A DNA stretch of 64,000 bases, from positions 1,882,501 through 1,946,500 of the forward strand of contig JADJVV010000001.1 in assembly GCA_016710435.1 (NCBI GenBank), read 5' to 3'. This document shows, one piece after another, positions 15,663-26,744 of the stretch (positions within the stretch are counted from its first letter, which is position 1; the number at the start of each line of letters is the position of its first letter). The notes below the pieces were generated by a model that saw nothing but the letters and a program-made list of their open reading frames with translations, did no database searches and was not told where the DNA came from. A program made the position numbers and the translations under genes. This DNA is from Hyphomicrobiales bacterium. Its GTDB lineage: Bacteria; Pseudomonadota; Alphaproteobacteria; Rhizobiales; Aestuariivirgaceae.

Positions 15663-17506
15663 TGGCCGCCGCAGATATCAAGAAGAAGGCCCCCAAGACC
15701 GTCACGGCCGGTGGCCGCGCCTATCCCATTACCGATCATACGTTCGATGTCGTGGTCGTCGGTGCCGGTGGTTCCGGCTTGCGCGCGGCGCTGGGCGCCT
15801 CGCAGGCTGGATTGAAGACCGCCTGCATCTCCAAGGTCTTTCCCACGCGCTCTCACACGGTGGCGGCGCAAGGCGGAATCGCCGCCTCGCTCGCCAACAT
15901 GGGCGCCGATGACTGGCGCTGGCACATGTACGACACCGTCAAGGGTGCCGACTGGCTGGGTGACCAGGACGCCATCGAATACCTCTGCCGCAACGCGCCA
16001 ACCGCCGTGTACGAACTCGAACACTTCGGCATGCCCTTCTCGCGCACCGAAGAGGGCAAGATCTACCAGCGTCCCTTCGGCGGCCACATGATGAACATGG
16101 GCGATGGCCCGCCCGTGCAGCGCACCTGCGCCGCTGCTGACCGCACTGGCCATGCCATGCTGCACACGCTCTATGGCCAATCCCTGCGCTACGACACCGC
16201 CTTCTTCATCGAGTTCTTCGCCCTCGACCTCATCATGGAGAACGGTGCCTGCCGTGGCGTCATCGCCATGAACATGGAAGATGGCTCCATCCACCGCTTC
16301 CGGTCACACCAGACGGTGCTGGCAACCGGCGGCTATGGCCGCGCCTTTTTCTCCGCCACCTCGGCTCACACCTGCACCGGTGACGGCAATGCTATGGTGC
16401 TGCGCGCCGGCCTGCCCTGCCAGGACATGGAATTCGTGCAGTTCCATCCCACCGGCATCTACGGCGCGGGCTGTCTGATCACCGAAGGCGCACGTGGCGA
16501 AGGCGGCTATCTCACCAACTCGGCGGGCGAGCGTTTCATGGAACGTTACGCGCCCTCGGCCAAGGACCTCGCCTCGCGCGACGTTGTTTCGCGCTCCATG
16601 ACGATCGAAATCCGTGAAGGGCGTGGCGTCGGCAAGGCCAAGGATCACATCCACCTGCACCTCGAACATCTCGACCCCAAGGTGCTGCACGAGCGTCTGC
16701 CCGGCATTTCCGAAAGTGCCAAGATTTTCGCAGGCGTGGATGTCACAAAGGAGCCGATCCCGATCCTGCCCACGGTGCATTACAACATGGGCGGCATCCC
16801 GACGAACTATCACGGCGAAGTGCTCGCCGGCGACAAGAAGAACCCCGAAAAGACCGTCCCCGGCCTCATGGCGGTGGGCGAGGCGGCCTGTGTCTCCGTG
16901 CACGGCGCAAATCGCCTCGGCTCCAACTCGCTGATCGACCTCGTGGTCTTCGGCCGCGCCGCAGGCCTGCGCTGCGCCGAACTGGTGAAGCAGCAGGGCG
17001 GCACCCATGCCGACTTGCCGGGCGATGCAGGCGAAGAGGCCGTCTCGCGCCTTGACGGCTTCCGCTACGCCGCGGGCGGTTCTCCGACGGCGGTGCTGCG
17101 CAACAGGATGCAACGCGCCATGCAGGAAGACGCCGCGGTGTTCCGCACCGAGAAGACGCTTGCCGAAGGCTCGAAGAAGATCAACGCCATCTGGTCCGGC
17201 ATGGACGACATCGCCGTCACCGACCGGTCGCTGGTGTGGAACTCCGACCTCATCGAAACGCTGGAGTTTGCCAACCTCATCATCCAGGCTGCAGTGACGG
17301 TGGATTCAGCGCTCGCCCGCAAGGAAAGCCGTGGCGCCCACGCCCGCGAGGATTTCCCCAACCGCGATGACAAGAACTGGATGAAGCACTCGCTGGCCTG
17401 GACTGACGGTGCCAAGAAGAAAGTCACCCTCGGAAGCCGCCCCGTCCACGACTACACGATGACCGGCGACATCGACTACATCAAGCCCAAGGCGCGGGTG
17501 TATTGA
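15662..17506 (+). CDS. sdhA: Succinate dehydrogenase flavoprotein subunit
   Basis: 614-residue catalytic subunit that oxidises succinate to fumarate. FAD-binding GAGGSGLRA is near residues 34-42. His65 in TRSHTVAAQGG is the residue that covalently attaches FAD. The substrate-site block NMGGIPTN and the HGANRLGSNSL motif are present. Full family length (about 590-615 residues). It faces the cytoplasm in complex with SdhB and feeds electrons through the iron-sulfur clusters to ubiquinone in SdhCD. Confidence 0.97.
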   Translation: MAAADIKKKAPKTVTAGGRAYPITDHTFDVVVVGAGGSGLRAALGASQAGLKTACISKVFPTRSHTVAAQGGIAASLANMGADDWRWHMYDTVKGADWLGDQDAIEYLCRNAPTAVYELEHFGMPFSRTEEGKIYQRPFGGHMMNMGDGPPVQRTCAAADRTGHAMLHTLYGQSLRYDTAFFIEFFALDLIMENGACRGVIAMNMEDGSIHRFRSHQTVLATGGYGRAFFSATSAHTCTGDGNAMVLRAGLPCQDMEFVQFHPTGIYGAGCLITEGARGEGGYLTNSAGERFMERYAPSAKDLASRDVVSRSMTIEIREGRGVGKAKDHIHLHLEHLDPKVLHERLPGISESAKIFAGVDVTKEPIPILPTVHYNMGGIPTNYHGEVLAGDKKNPEKTVPGLMAVGEAACVSVHGANRLGSNSLIDLVVFGRAAGLRCAELVKQQGGTHADLPGDAGEEAVSRLDGFRYAAGGSPTAVLRNRMQRAMQEDAAVFRTEKTLAEGSKKINAIWSGMDDIAVTDRSLVWNSDLIETLEFANLIIQAAVTVDSALARKESRGAHAREDFPNRDDKNWMKHSLAWTDGAKKKVTLGSRPVHDYTMTGDIDYIKPKARVY

Positions 17507-17514
17507 GAGAAAAC

Positions 17515-18291
17515 ATGGCTGAATTTGCACTCCCCAAGAACTCGGTTGTCCAGCAGGGCAGGGCCTGGCCCATGCCGGCGGGCGCGAATATCCGTGCCTT
17601 CAAGATCTACCGCTGGAACCCGGATGACGGAAAGAATCCGCAGGTGGATACCTACCATGTGAACATGGACGAGTGCGGGCCGATGGTTCTGGACGCGCTC
17701 ATCAAGATCAAGAACGAGCAGGACCCGACGCTCACCTTCCGCCGCTCCTGCCGCGAGGGCATCTGCGGCTCCTGTGCCATGAACATCGACGGCACCAACA
17801 CGCTTGCCTGCCTCAAGGCTTGCGACGACGTGAGGGGCGATGTGAAGATCTATCCCCTGCCGCACATGCCGGTGGTGAAGGATCTGGTGCCGGACCTCAC
17901 CCGCTTCTACGCCCAGCACCGCTCCATCGAACCCTGGCTCAAGACGGAAACACCCGCGCCCCAGGCGGAGTGGAAACAGTCGAAGCAGGAACGCGAACTG
18001 CTGGATGGCCTCTACGAGTGCATCCTCTGCGCCTGCTGCTCAACCTCTTGCCCAAGCTACTGGTGGAACGGCGACCGCTATCTCGGTCCCGCGGTGTTGT
18101 TGCAGGCCTATCGCTGGCTCATCGACAGCCGCGATGAAGCCACGGGCGAACGCCTCGACAATCTGGAAGATCCGTTCCGGCTCTATCGCTGCCACACCAT
18201 CATGAATTGCGCCAAGGCGTGCCCCAAGGGCCTTTCGCCCGCCAAGGCCATTGCCGAGATCAAGAAGATGATGGTGGAGCGGATGGTCTAG
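17515..18291 (+). CDS. sdhB: Succinate dehydrogenase iron-sulfur subunit
   Basis: 258-residue electron-transfer subunit. A [2Fe-2S] site CREGICGSC lies in the N-terminal plant-type ferredoxin domain. CILCACCSTSCPSYWW, and the later CHTIMNCAKACPKG, supply ligands for the [4Fe-4S] and [3Fe-4S] clusters. ATG at 17515 (MAEFALPKN) lies 8 nt after the sdhA stop with GAGAGAAAA as a weak SD; a TTG overlapping the sdhA stop is the less likely alternative. Last gene of the operon. Confidence 0.96.
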   Translation: MAEFALPKNSVVQQGRAWPMPAGANIRAFKIYRWNPDDGKNPQVDTYHVNMDECGPMVLDALIKIKNEQDPTLTFRRSCREGICGSCAMNIDGTNTLACLKACDDVRGDVKIYPLPHMPVVKDLVPDLTRFYAQHRSIEPWLKTETPAPQAEWKQSKQERELLDGLYECILCACCSTSCPSYWWNGDRYLGPAVLLQAYRWLIDSRDEATGERLDNLEDPFRLYRCHTIMNCAKACPKGLSPAKAIAEIKKMMVERMV

Positions 18292-18300
18292 CCACCGCCC

Positions 18301-18864
18301 TTACGATTTGGTGACGGCTTCGGCAGGGGCGGCAGCGGCATCCGTGCCATCTTCGCCTTCAATTTTCTTGGGCTTCTTCTTTGGCAATTCGAAGGGCACG
18401 ATCAGGCCCTTGCTCAGTTCTGCATTCTTGCTCACGAAATCATCAGCACAGGTGCGGAACGAGGCCACAAGCAGGGCGCCGCCCTTTGCGGGGTCCATGG
18501 CGGTGCGCAGGTCACGGCGGCCCAGCTTCAGTTCGGGCTTGCGCTTCTTCTTGCTGATATAGTCGGCAAAGCGCGTGTGGCCGGAAAGTTTGTCGTCCTT
18601 GAACAACTTGGCAATGGTCTGGCTGTGACAGGCGCACACTTCCAGCGGCACCTTGGTCATCTGCACGGCGGTTTCGCCGGTGATGAAGATGGGCTTCTTG
18701 CTCTTCATGTCCTTGACGCAGGCGCTGAATGCAGCCGACTGCAGCTTCGACATGTGCATCTGCTTGACCATGGCCTTCACCTCGGCATCACCGTTGCCGC
18801 AGGCGGCCAGCAGCAGCGCCGCTGCCGTCAAGCCCAACCATTTCTTCACCGCATGCTTCGTCAT
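18301..18864 (-). CDS. Predicted lipoprotein of unknown function
   Basis: 187 residues. A signal peptide ends in the lipobox LLAAC, so the mature protein would be lipid-anchored at Cys. The mature part holds further cysteines (FSACVKD, CACHSQ, FRTCADD), suggesting disulfides or metal/heme contact; CACH resembles but does not match the heme CxxCH motif. A Lys-rich stretch and an Ala/Glu/Asp-rich tail end the protein. ATG at 18864 is preferred to a longer frame because it starts the signal peptide. Convergent with sdhB. I do not recognise the family. Confidence 0.7.
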   Translation of the reverse strand: MTKHAVKKWLGLTAAALLLAACGNGDAEVKAMVKQMHMSKLQSAAFSACVKDMKSKKPIFITGETAVQMTKVPLEVCACHSQTIAKLFKDDKLSGHTRFADYISKKKRKPELKLGRRDLRTAMDPAKGGALLVASFRTCADDFVSKNAELSKGLIVPFELPKKKPKKIEGEDGTDAAAAPAEAVTKS

Positions 18865-19035
18865 GGCACTCTCCCCTTGTCCCGGACCCACCCGGAGACG
18901 GGTTTTGGCATAGCCGAAAGACCTTGGTGTCCCGTGAGCGGGGAGGCGCAAATTCGAAGGAACGCGGTGACGGGGCGTTAACCCTGAACATGCCCCTACC
19001 GCGCCCGAGCGGCATTCATGCGCCTTTCGATTGAT

Positions 19036-19064
19036 TTGTTTTGCGACGCAACATGGTCTATACG
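19036..19064 (+). promoter_or_regulatory. Candidate acnA promoter
   Basis: TTGTTT, 17-nt spacer, TATACG, predicting a transcript start near 19071 and a leader of about 32 nt. The region 18865-19035 has no other recognisable feature. Confidence 0.5.
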
Positions 19065-19102
19065 CGGCGCGAATTTCCCCGCTCAGAAAGAGGCTCCATC
19101 CG

Positions 19103-21844
<2,742 letters not shown>

Positions 21845-21854
21845 CGCAATGGCA

Positions 21855-21881
21855 CCCTGGTCCGCCTGAGGCGGACCGGGG
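21855..21881 (+). terminator. Hairpin after acnA
   Basis: CCCTGGTCCGCC / GGCGGACCGGGG around a TGA triloop gives a 12-bp stem with one G-U pair, starting 11 nt after the acnA stop. No T-run, so it may act as a transcript-stabilising hairpin as much as a terminator. Confidence 0.55.
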
Positions 21882-21948
21882 CGGCCCCCTTCTGGCGCCA
21901 GACCCACATCCGTGCGATGGTCCTTCCTGCAAACACAGGAGGAGAGCC

Positions 21949-22266
21949 ATGTGCGTCATCCGTCTGTTCCACCCGGTTGCCGCCGCGGCGGCAATCATGG
22001 CCTTGCCCGCCGGCTTTGCGCAGGCCGAGTCCGGCCAGTCCCGGAACCCGTTGCAATTTGCCCACAACTGCCAGTGCCTCGCCGCCGAGCGGCACTATGC
22101 ACAAGGCGCGGTGGCCTGCATCAACGGCAGGCGGCTGAAATGCGGAATGAGCCTCAACGTCTCGTCGTGGCTGGTGCTGGAGGGCACCTGCACGCCCAAC
22201 CGCGTGAGCCAGTGGCGGGCCACGCCGCGCGCCGGGTCCATCCCCGCGACGTTTGCTCCCATGTGA
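21949..22266 (+). CDS. Small exported protein of unknown function
   Basis: 105 residues: a signal peptide to about AGFAQA, then a mature part of some 80 residues with five cysteines (NCQC, AC, KC, TC), compatible with disulfides. AGGAGGAG lies directly upstream of the ATG, a strong SD. It sits between acnA and the DUF1223 gene in the same direction. No family recognised; periplasmic location is inferred from the signal only. Confidence 0.6.
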   Translation: MCVIRLFHPVAAAAAIMALPAGFAQAESGQSRNPLQFAHNCQCLAAERHYAQGAVACINGRRLKCGMSLNVSSWLVLEGTCTPNRVSQWRATPRAGSIPATFAPM

Positions 22267-22321
22267 TTGGCTCACCCCCATGTGATTGGCATGTGTGCGG
22301 CGATCTGCCCATAAACACATC

Positions 22322-23053
22322 ATGAAGAACCAGGCCACCCTCTCGCGCCGCGCGGCCCTCGCCATCATGGCGGGCGCCGTCGCAGCGCCGCATGCGGGCA
22401 AGGCTGCAACGGCGGAGGCTCCGGTGCTGGTCGAACTCTTTACCAGCCAGGGCTGCGCCTCCTGTCCACCCGCCGATGCCTTCGCGGGTGAACTGGCCCG
22501 CAACCCGCTCAATTTCGTCGTCTCCCTCAATGTCGACTATTGGGATTATCTGGGCTGGCACGACACGCTGGCACGCCCTGAATTTTCCAAGCGCCAGTTC
22601 GACTACGGCAAGTCGCGCGGCGACATGCAGGTCTATACCCCGCAGATGGTGATGAACGGCCACTACCACGCGGTTGGCAGCGATCCCACGGAAGTGCGCA
22701 AATTCATCTCGGAGTGCCGCGAAGAAGGCCTGAAGGCTGAAATCGATCTCACCGTGTCGAGCAAGGAAGTGAAGGTCAGCATCGCCGCCCAACCCTTCCA
22801 GGGCGAGGCGACGCTGTGGCTGATGGCCTTCGCCCCCGAGGTTCAGGCCGCAATCGAGCGCGGCGAGAACGCGGGTAAGACGGTGACCTATCACAACGTG
22901 GTGCGGTCCATGGTGCCCGCCGCCCTGTGGAAGGGCGAGGCCTATAGCGGCAGTTGGATGCGGGACGCCGTCATTCCCCCTGATTGCACGTCGTGCATCG
23001 CCGTCCTCCAGAAGGACAAGACCGGGCAAGTCATAGGCCTCGCACGCGCCTGA
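22322..23053 (+). CDS. DUF1223 exported thioredoxin-fold protein
   Basis: 243 residues. A signal (SRRAALAIMAGAVAA, possibly Tat) is followed by the DUF1223 domain with VELFTSQGCASCPPADAF near residue 38; the CxxC of this thioredoxin-like motif is the likely redox site. YWDYLGWHDTL and the YTPQMVMNG segment are typical of the family. These genes often lie downstream of acnA in rhizobia, as here. A periplasmic thiol-redox role is inferred; no substrate is known. Confidence 0.85.
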   Translation: MKNQATLSRRAALAIMAGAVAAPHAGKAATAEAPVLVELFTSQGCASCPPADAFAGELARNPLNFVVSLNVDYWDYLGWHDTLARPEFSKRQFDYGKSRGDMQVYTPQMVMNGHYHAVGSDPTEVRKFISECREEGLKAEIDLTVSSKEVKVSIAAQPFQGEATLWLMAFAPEVQAAIERGENAGKTVTYHNVVRSMVPAALWKGEAYSGSWMRDAVIPPDCTSCIAVLQKDKTGQVIGLARA

Positions 23054-23173
23054 CACCTTCTCACGAGCGCGTGAACAGCAGTCGCCTCTGTCATCCGTCC
23101 GCAGCTTCCGTCCGTTCTCCATGTCAGTGCGTTGCATGAGGCAGCGCCTGAAACACACAACGGAGAAAATCCC

Positions 23174-23719
23174 ATGCGCAAGCCCATCCTTGCCACGCTC
23201 GCTGCTGGCCTGTTCGCAACCGCTGCCTATGCCATGAACCCCATGGTGGGCGGCGCGGAGATGTATCCTGAAAAGAACATCGTCGAGAACGCCATGAATT
23301 CCAAGGATCACACCACCCTCGTTGCCGCGGTGAAGGCGGCGGGCCTCGTTGAAACACTGCAGGGCAAGGGCCCCTTCACCGTCTTCGCTCCGGTCAACGC
23401 CGCCTTTGATGCACTGCCGGCCGGAACTGTCGACTCGCTGCTGAAGCCCGAGAACAAGGAAAAGCTGGCGACGATCCTCGCCTGCCATGTGGTGCCCGCA
23501 GCGGCCTTTGCTGCCGATGTGCAGAAGATGGTTGCCGATGACGGCGGCATGCACAAGGTGAAGACCGTAGGCGGATGTGAACTCACCGCCTCGGTCAAGG
23601 ACGGCAAGGTGATGATCAGCGACGAAAACGGCACGGCCGCGACGGTGACGATTGCCGACGTCAAGCAGTCGAACGGCGTCATTCACGTGATCGACAAGGT
23701 CCTCCTGCCCAAGTCGTAA
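23174..23719 (+). CDS. Fasciclin (FAS1) domain secreted protein
   Basis: 181 residues: signal peptide to about AAYA, then one FAS1 domain with the H1 motif GPFTVFAPVNAAFDALP and the C-terminal IHVIDKVLLP. Single-FAS1 proteins of this size are secreted or periplasmic and are linked to adhesion or matrix interaction; in rhizobia some are needed for host interaction. GGAG precedes the ATG. Monocistronic by position, followed by two hairpins. Confidence 0.88.
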   Translation: MRKPILATLAAGLFATAAYAMNPMVGGAEMYPEKNIVENAMNSKDHTTLVAAVKAAGLVETLQGKGPFTVFAPVNAAFDALPAGTVDSLLKPENKEKLATILACHVVPAAAFAADVQKMVADDGGMHKVKTVGGCELTASVKDGKVMISDENGTAATVTIADVKQSNGVIHVIDKVLLPKS

Positions 23720-23727
23720 TCGCGTTG

Positions 23728-23760
23728 TGCCCGCGGGTGTATGGTGGCCGCGGGCAGTTT
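23728..23760 (+). terminator. Terminator of the fasciclin gene
   Basis: TGCCCGCGG and CCGCGGGCA (9-bp perfect stem, 11-nt loop) followed by GTTT, 8 nt after the stop codon. Confidence 0.7.
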
Positions 23761-23790
23761 CGCAGCGCGATTGCATGCGTGAATGATGTG

Positions 23791-23817
23791 AAGGGGCAGG
23801 TGACGAGCCTGCCCCTT
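23791..23817 (+). terminator. Second hairpin downstream of the fasciclin gene
   Basis: AAGGGGCAGG / CCTGCCCCTT (10-bp perfect stem, 7-nt loop), followed by TAATTCC. It lies 33 nt before the next gene and probably insulates the two units. Confidence 0.65.
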
Positions 23818-23850
23818 TAATTCCTATATGCCGCGCGGTATACCGGGCGA

Positions 23851-25923
23851 ATGTCCCGTGATCCGCGCTACGATATCTTGTTTGAACCAGTCCGCATCGG
23901 ACCCGTCACCGCCCGCAACCGTTTCTTCCAGGTTGCCCATTGCAATGGCTACGGCTGGACGCAGCCACAGGCCCTCGCCGAAATGCGCGGCATCAAGGCT
24001 GAAGGCGGCTGGGCCGTCGTCACCACGGAAGAAGTGGAAATCCATCCCTCCGGCGATTGCGAACCCTATCACGAGGGCCGCCTGTGGAGTGACGCCGATA
24101 TTCCCGCCCTCGCGCTGATGGCGGAAGCCGTGCATTTCCACGGATCTCTGGCGGCGATCGAAATCATGCATCACGGTCCCTCGGCGGCAAATCGCGGCAG
24201 CCGCGAAGTGCCGATTGGACCGTCTCACCGTCCGGTCACCGCCTATGATCCCGTGCAGGCGCGCCGCATGGACAAGGACGATATCCGGGCGTTGCGCAAA
24301 TGGCACCGGGACGCCGCACTCCGCGCCCGCCGCGCCGGGTTCGACATCGTCTATGTCTATGCCGGGCACGAACTGGGCATTCCCATGCATTTCCTCTCGC
24401 GCCGCATGAACGACCGTACGGATGAATACGGCGGCTCGCTGGAGAACCGTGCCCGCCTGCTGCGCGAATTGATCGAGGATACCAAGGATGCCGTGGGCGA
24501 CACCTGCGGGGTTGCCGTGCGCATTGCCGTCGATGAGTTGCTGGGCGACGCCGGCATCACATCGTCGGGCGAAGGCCGCGATGTGATAGCGATGCTCGCC
24601 GAATTGCCCGACCTTTGGGACGTCAACATCTCGTCCTGGGCAAACGACAGCGCCACCTCGCGCTTCCGCAAGGAAGGCTTCCAGGAAGACTACACGCGTT
24701 TCGTGAAGCAGGTGACGACAAAGCCCGTGGTTGGCGTCGGCCGCTACACCTCGCCCGACCGCATGGTCTCGCTGGTGAAAGGCGGTGTGCTCGACTTCAT
24801 CGGCGCAGCCCGGCCGTCCATTGCCGATCCTTTCCTGCCGAAGAAGATCGAAGAGGGCCGCCTCGACGATATCCGCGAGTGCATCGGCTGCAACATGTGC
24901 GTGACCAGCGACTTCACCATGACCAACCTGCGCTGCACGCAGAACCCGACGATGGGAGAAGAATGGCGGCGCGGCTGGCATCCTGAGCGCGTGGCGGCAA
25001 AAGGTGCAGGCCGGACGGTGCTCGTGGTAGGCGCAGGGCCTGCGGGTCTGGAAGCCGCACTCACGGCGGCGCGGCGAGGTTACGACGTGCATCTCGCGGA
25101 AGCTGGCACGGAACTGGGCGGCCGTATCGTGAAGGAAGCCCGCTTGCCGGGATTGGCGGAATGGATTCGCGTGCGCGACTGGCGCGTCGGACAGTTGCAG
25201 CGCCTGGGCAACGTCACCATCTACCGCGACAGCAGATTGTCGGCGGATGATGTGCTGGGCTTTGGTGCCGATCATGTGGCGATTGCCACGGGGGCCACAT
25301 GGCGCCGCGATGGCGTGGGCCGTGACAGCGGCTTTGCCATTCTGGGTTTCGATCACGGCGAGGTTCTGACACCCGACGACATTTTCGCCGGCAAGCGTCC
25401 ACAAGGCAGTGTTGCCATCTACGACGATGACCACTTCTACATGGGCGGCGTCATTGCCGAGCTTTGTGCGGCATCGGGCCTGCCTACGACCTATGTGACG
25501 CCGGCGCTGCAGCCTTCGGCCTTCGCCGTCAACACCCTGGAGGCCGCGGCGATTGCGAAACGGTTGGTGAAGGTCGGCGTTACGCTTGTCACGCGGGTGA
25601 GTGCGCAGTCTTTTGACGGTGCTGCCCTGCGGGTGACGGATCATCTCTCTGGTGAGACGCGCGCCATCCCGGCGCAAGCCCTCGTTACGGTGACGGCCCG
25701 CCTGCCCGGTGACGATCTTGATACGGCATTGCGCGCGCGAATCCCGCAAGGGAATGCGCCTCCGTCGCTCAGCCGCATCGGCGACTGCAATTCGCCCAGC
25801 ACCATCCAGTCCGCGGTTTATGCCGGGCATCGCTGGGCGCGGCAGCTGGATGAAGCGGATGTCTCAGTCTATTTTCCTCGCGAGTTGCCACGCGCGGAGC
25901 CGCTCAGGCGATTCTGGACATGA
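23851..25923 (+). CDS. Trimethylamine-dehydrogenase-like flavoprotein (OYE barrel, 4Fe-4S, FAD domain), candidate N-methylproline demethylase
   Basis: 690 residues. The N-terminal old-yellow-enzyme barrel binds FMN; RFFQVAHCNG has the cysteine position used for covalent FMN in trimethylamine dehydrogenase. CIGCNMCV with a further Cys 12 residues on (LRCTQNP) makes the [4Fe-4S] site, followed by the GEEWRRGWHPE block and an ADP/FAD domain (VLVVGAGPAGLEAA). This layout is that of trimethylamine/dimethylamine dehydrogenase and of rhizobial StcD, assigned to N-methylproline demethylation. The substrate-cage Tyr of trimethylamine dehydrogenase appears replaced by Glu (TTEEVEI), arguing against trimethylamine itself. 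It stands alone between terminators. A dienoyl-CoA reductase role is less likely. Confidence 0.8.
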   Translation: MSRDPRYDILFEPVRIGPVTARNRFFQVAHCNGYGWTQPQALAEMRGIKAEGGWAVVTTEEVEIHPSGDCEPYHEGRLWSDADIPALALMAEAVHFHGSLAAIEIMHHGPSAANRGSREVPIGPSHRPVTAYDPVQARRMDKDDIRALRKWHRDAALRARRAGFDIVYVYAGHELGIPMHFLSRRMNDRTDEYGGSLENRARLLRELIEDTKDAVGDTCGVAVRIAVDELLGDAGITSSGEGRDVIAMLAELPDLWDVNISSWANDSATSRFRKEGFQEDYTRFVKQVTTKPVVGVGRYTSPDRMVSLVKGGVLDFIGAARPSIADPFLPKKIEEGRLDDIRECIGCNMCVTSDFTMTNLRCTQNPTMGEEWRRGWHPERVAAKGAGRTVLVVGAGPAGLEAALTAARRGYDVHLAEAGTELGGRIVKEARLPGLAEWIRVRDWRVGQLQRLGNVTIYRDSRLSADDVLGFGADHVAIATGATWRRDGVGRDSGFAILGFDHGEVLTPDDIFAGKRPQGSVAIYDDDHFYMGGVIAELCAASGLPTTYVTPALQPSAFAVNTLEAAAIAKRLVKVGVTLVTRVSAQSFDGAALRVTDHLSGETRAIPAQALVTVTARLPGDDLDTALRARIPQGNAPPSLSRIGDCNSPSTIQSAVYAGHRWARQLDEADVSVYFPRELPRAEPLRRFWT

Positions 25924-25925
25924 AA

Positions 25926-25949
25926 AAGGGCCGGATCGCTCCGGCCCTT
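25926..25949. terminator. Bidirectional terminator
   Basis: AAGGGCCGGA-TCGC-TCCGGCCCTT, a perfect 10-bp stem starting 3 nt after the flavoprotein stop. A five-A run on its left gives a T-run on the minus strand, so it can also serve nirV. Confidence 0.75.
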
Positions 25950-26044
25950 CTCGGTCGTCACGCTGCTGACTGGCGGCGCAATTCCATCACATCTGGGAGT
26001 GACGGTCCTTTGCCGTACAGCACGACGGCCGTTAGGCGCGCGGC

Positions 26045-26728
26045 TTACCCATTTTCCGCCACAAGCCTGAATCCGATATGAGTAGGAGGCAATCCCGAGG
26101 CGCAGCCGCCCGAGGAAGGATCGCGGACGAAGACCGAAACGGAGGCCGTGTGCGCGCCCATGACAGTCATGGCCGGGCAATGTTCCGCATCGGTGATCCG
26201 CGCATCATTGGCGGCACAGGTTGACGTCCATTCCCAGACATTGCCGCCGATGTCATAGACACCATCCGGCGTCGCGGCCCAGGTGCCTTGCGGGCGCACA
26301 GGCCCACGCGGTGATTCTTCCTGGCCGTAGTTCGCAGCCCATGCCATGCGCGGATCATCCCACAGGGGCTTCAGCGCCTTCGGTTCGGGCTTGCGGCTGA
26401 AGCCGCGCCATTCCGCTGCCGTTGGCAGGCGGACGTGTTGAACGTGAACGCTGTTGTACCAGGCGATGTAGGCTTCAACGTCAAACCAGTTCACGTTGGT
26501 GACAGGAGTGACCGTGGGGCGCGCCACATGGGCTGCGATGTCTTCGCAGGCCTTCGCGGCAACGCAACGGTTCCACTCCGCAACGGTGACCTCGTAAGGC
26601 GAAACCTTGAGGGCCTCGCCGGAAAAAATCACCGGAACCAGATCATCGTGTGTCTTCTGCGGAGCACTCCAGTGAAGGAGGCTTGCTGTCAGCACGGCGA
26701 GGGCAAGACTGGTTCCGGTGCGCAACAT
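26045..26728 (-). CDS. nirV: NirV-like SUMF1/FGE-domain protein
   Basis: 227 residues with an N-terminal hydrophobic signal or anchor, then a formylglycine-generating-enzyme (SUMF1) fold: PYEVTVAEWNRC, TPVTNVNWFDVEAYIAWYN, RLPTAAEWRGF, DIGGNVWEWTS and the terminal HIGFRLV. Such proteins encoded beside nirK are named NirV; their role in nitrite reduction is not settled. It starts 16 nt after the nirK stop in the same operon. The Cys pair used for formylglycine formation in true FGE is not obvious, so a structural or maturation role is more likely than sulfatase activation. Confidence 0.82.
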   Translation of the reverse strand: MLRTGTSLALAVLTASLLHWSAPQKTHDDLVPVIFSGEALKVSPYEVTVAEWNRCVAAKACEDIAAHVARPTVTPVTNVNWFDVEAYIAWYNSVHVQHVRLPTAAEWRGFSRKPEPKALKPLWDDPRMAWAANYGQEESPRGPVRPQGTWAATPDGVYDIGGNVWEWTSTCAANDARITDAEHCPAMTVMGAHTASVSVFVRDPSSGGCASGLPPTHIGFRLVAENG

Positions 26729-26744
26729 GGTTGCTACTCTCTGA

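Noticed and set aside
22154..23776. 540-residue minus frame across the DUF1223 and fasciclin genes
   Set aside because: It runs antisense through two genes with signal peptides and recognisable domains and through their spacer; no own features.
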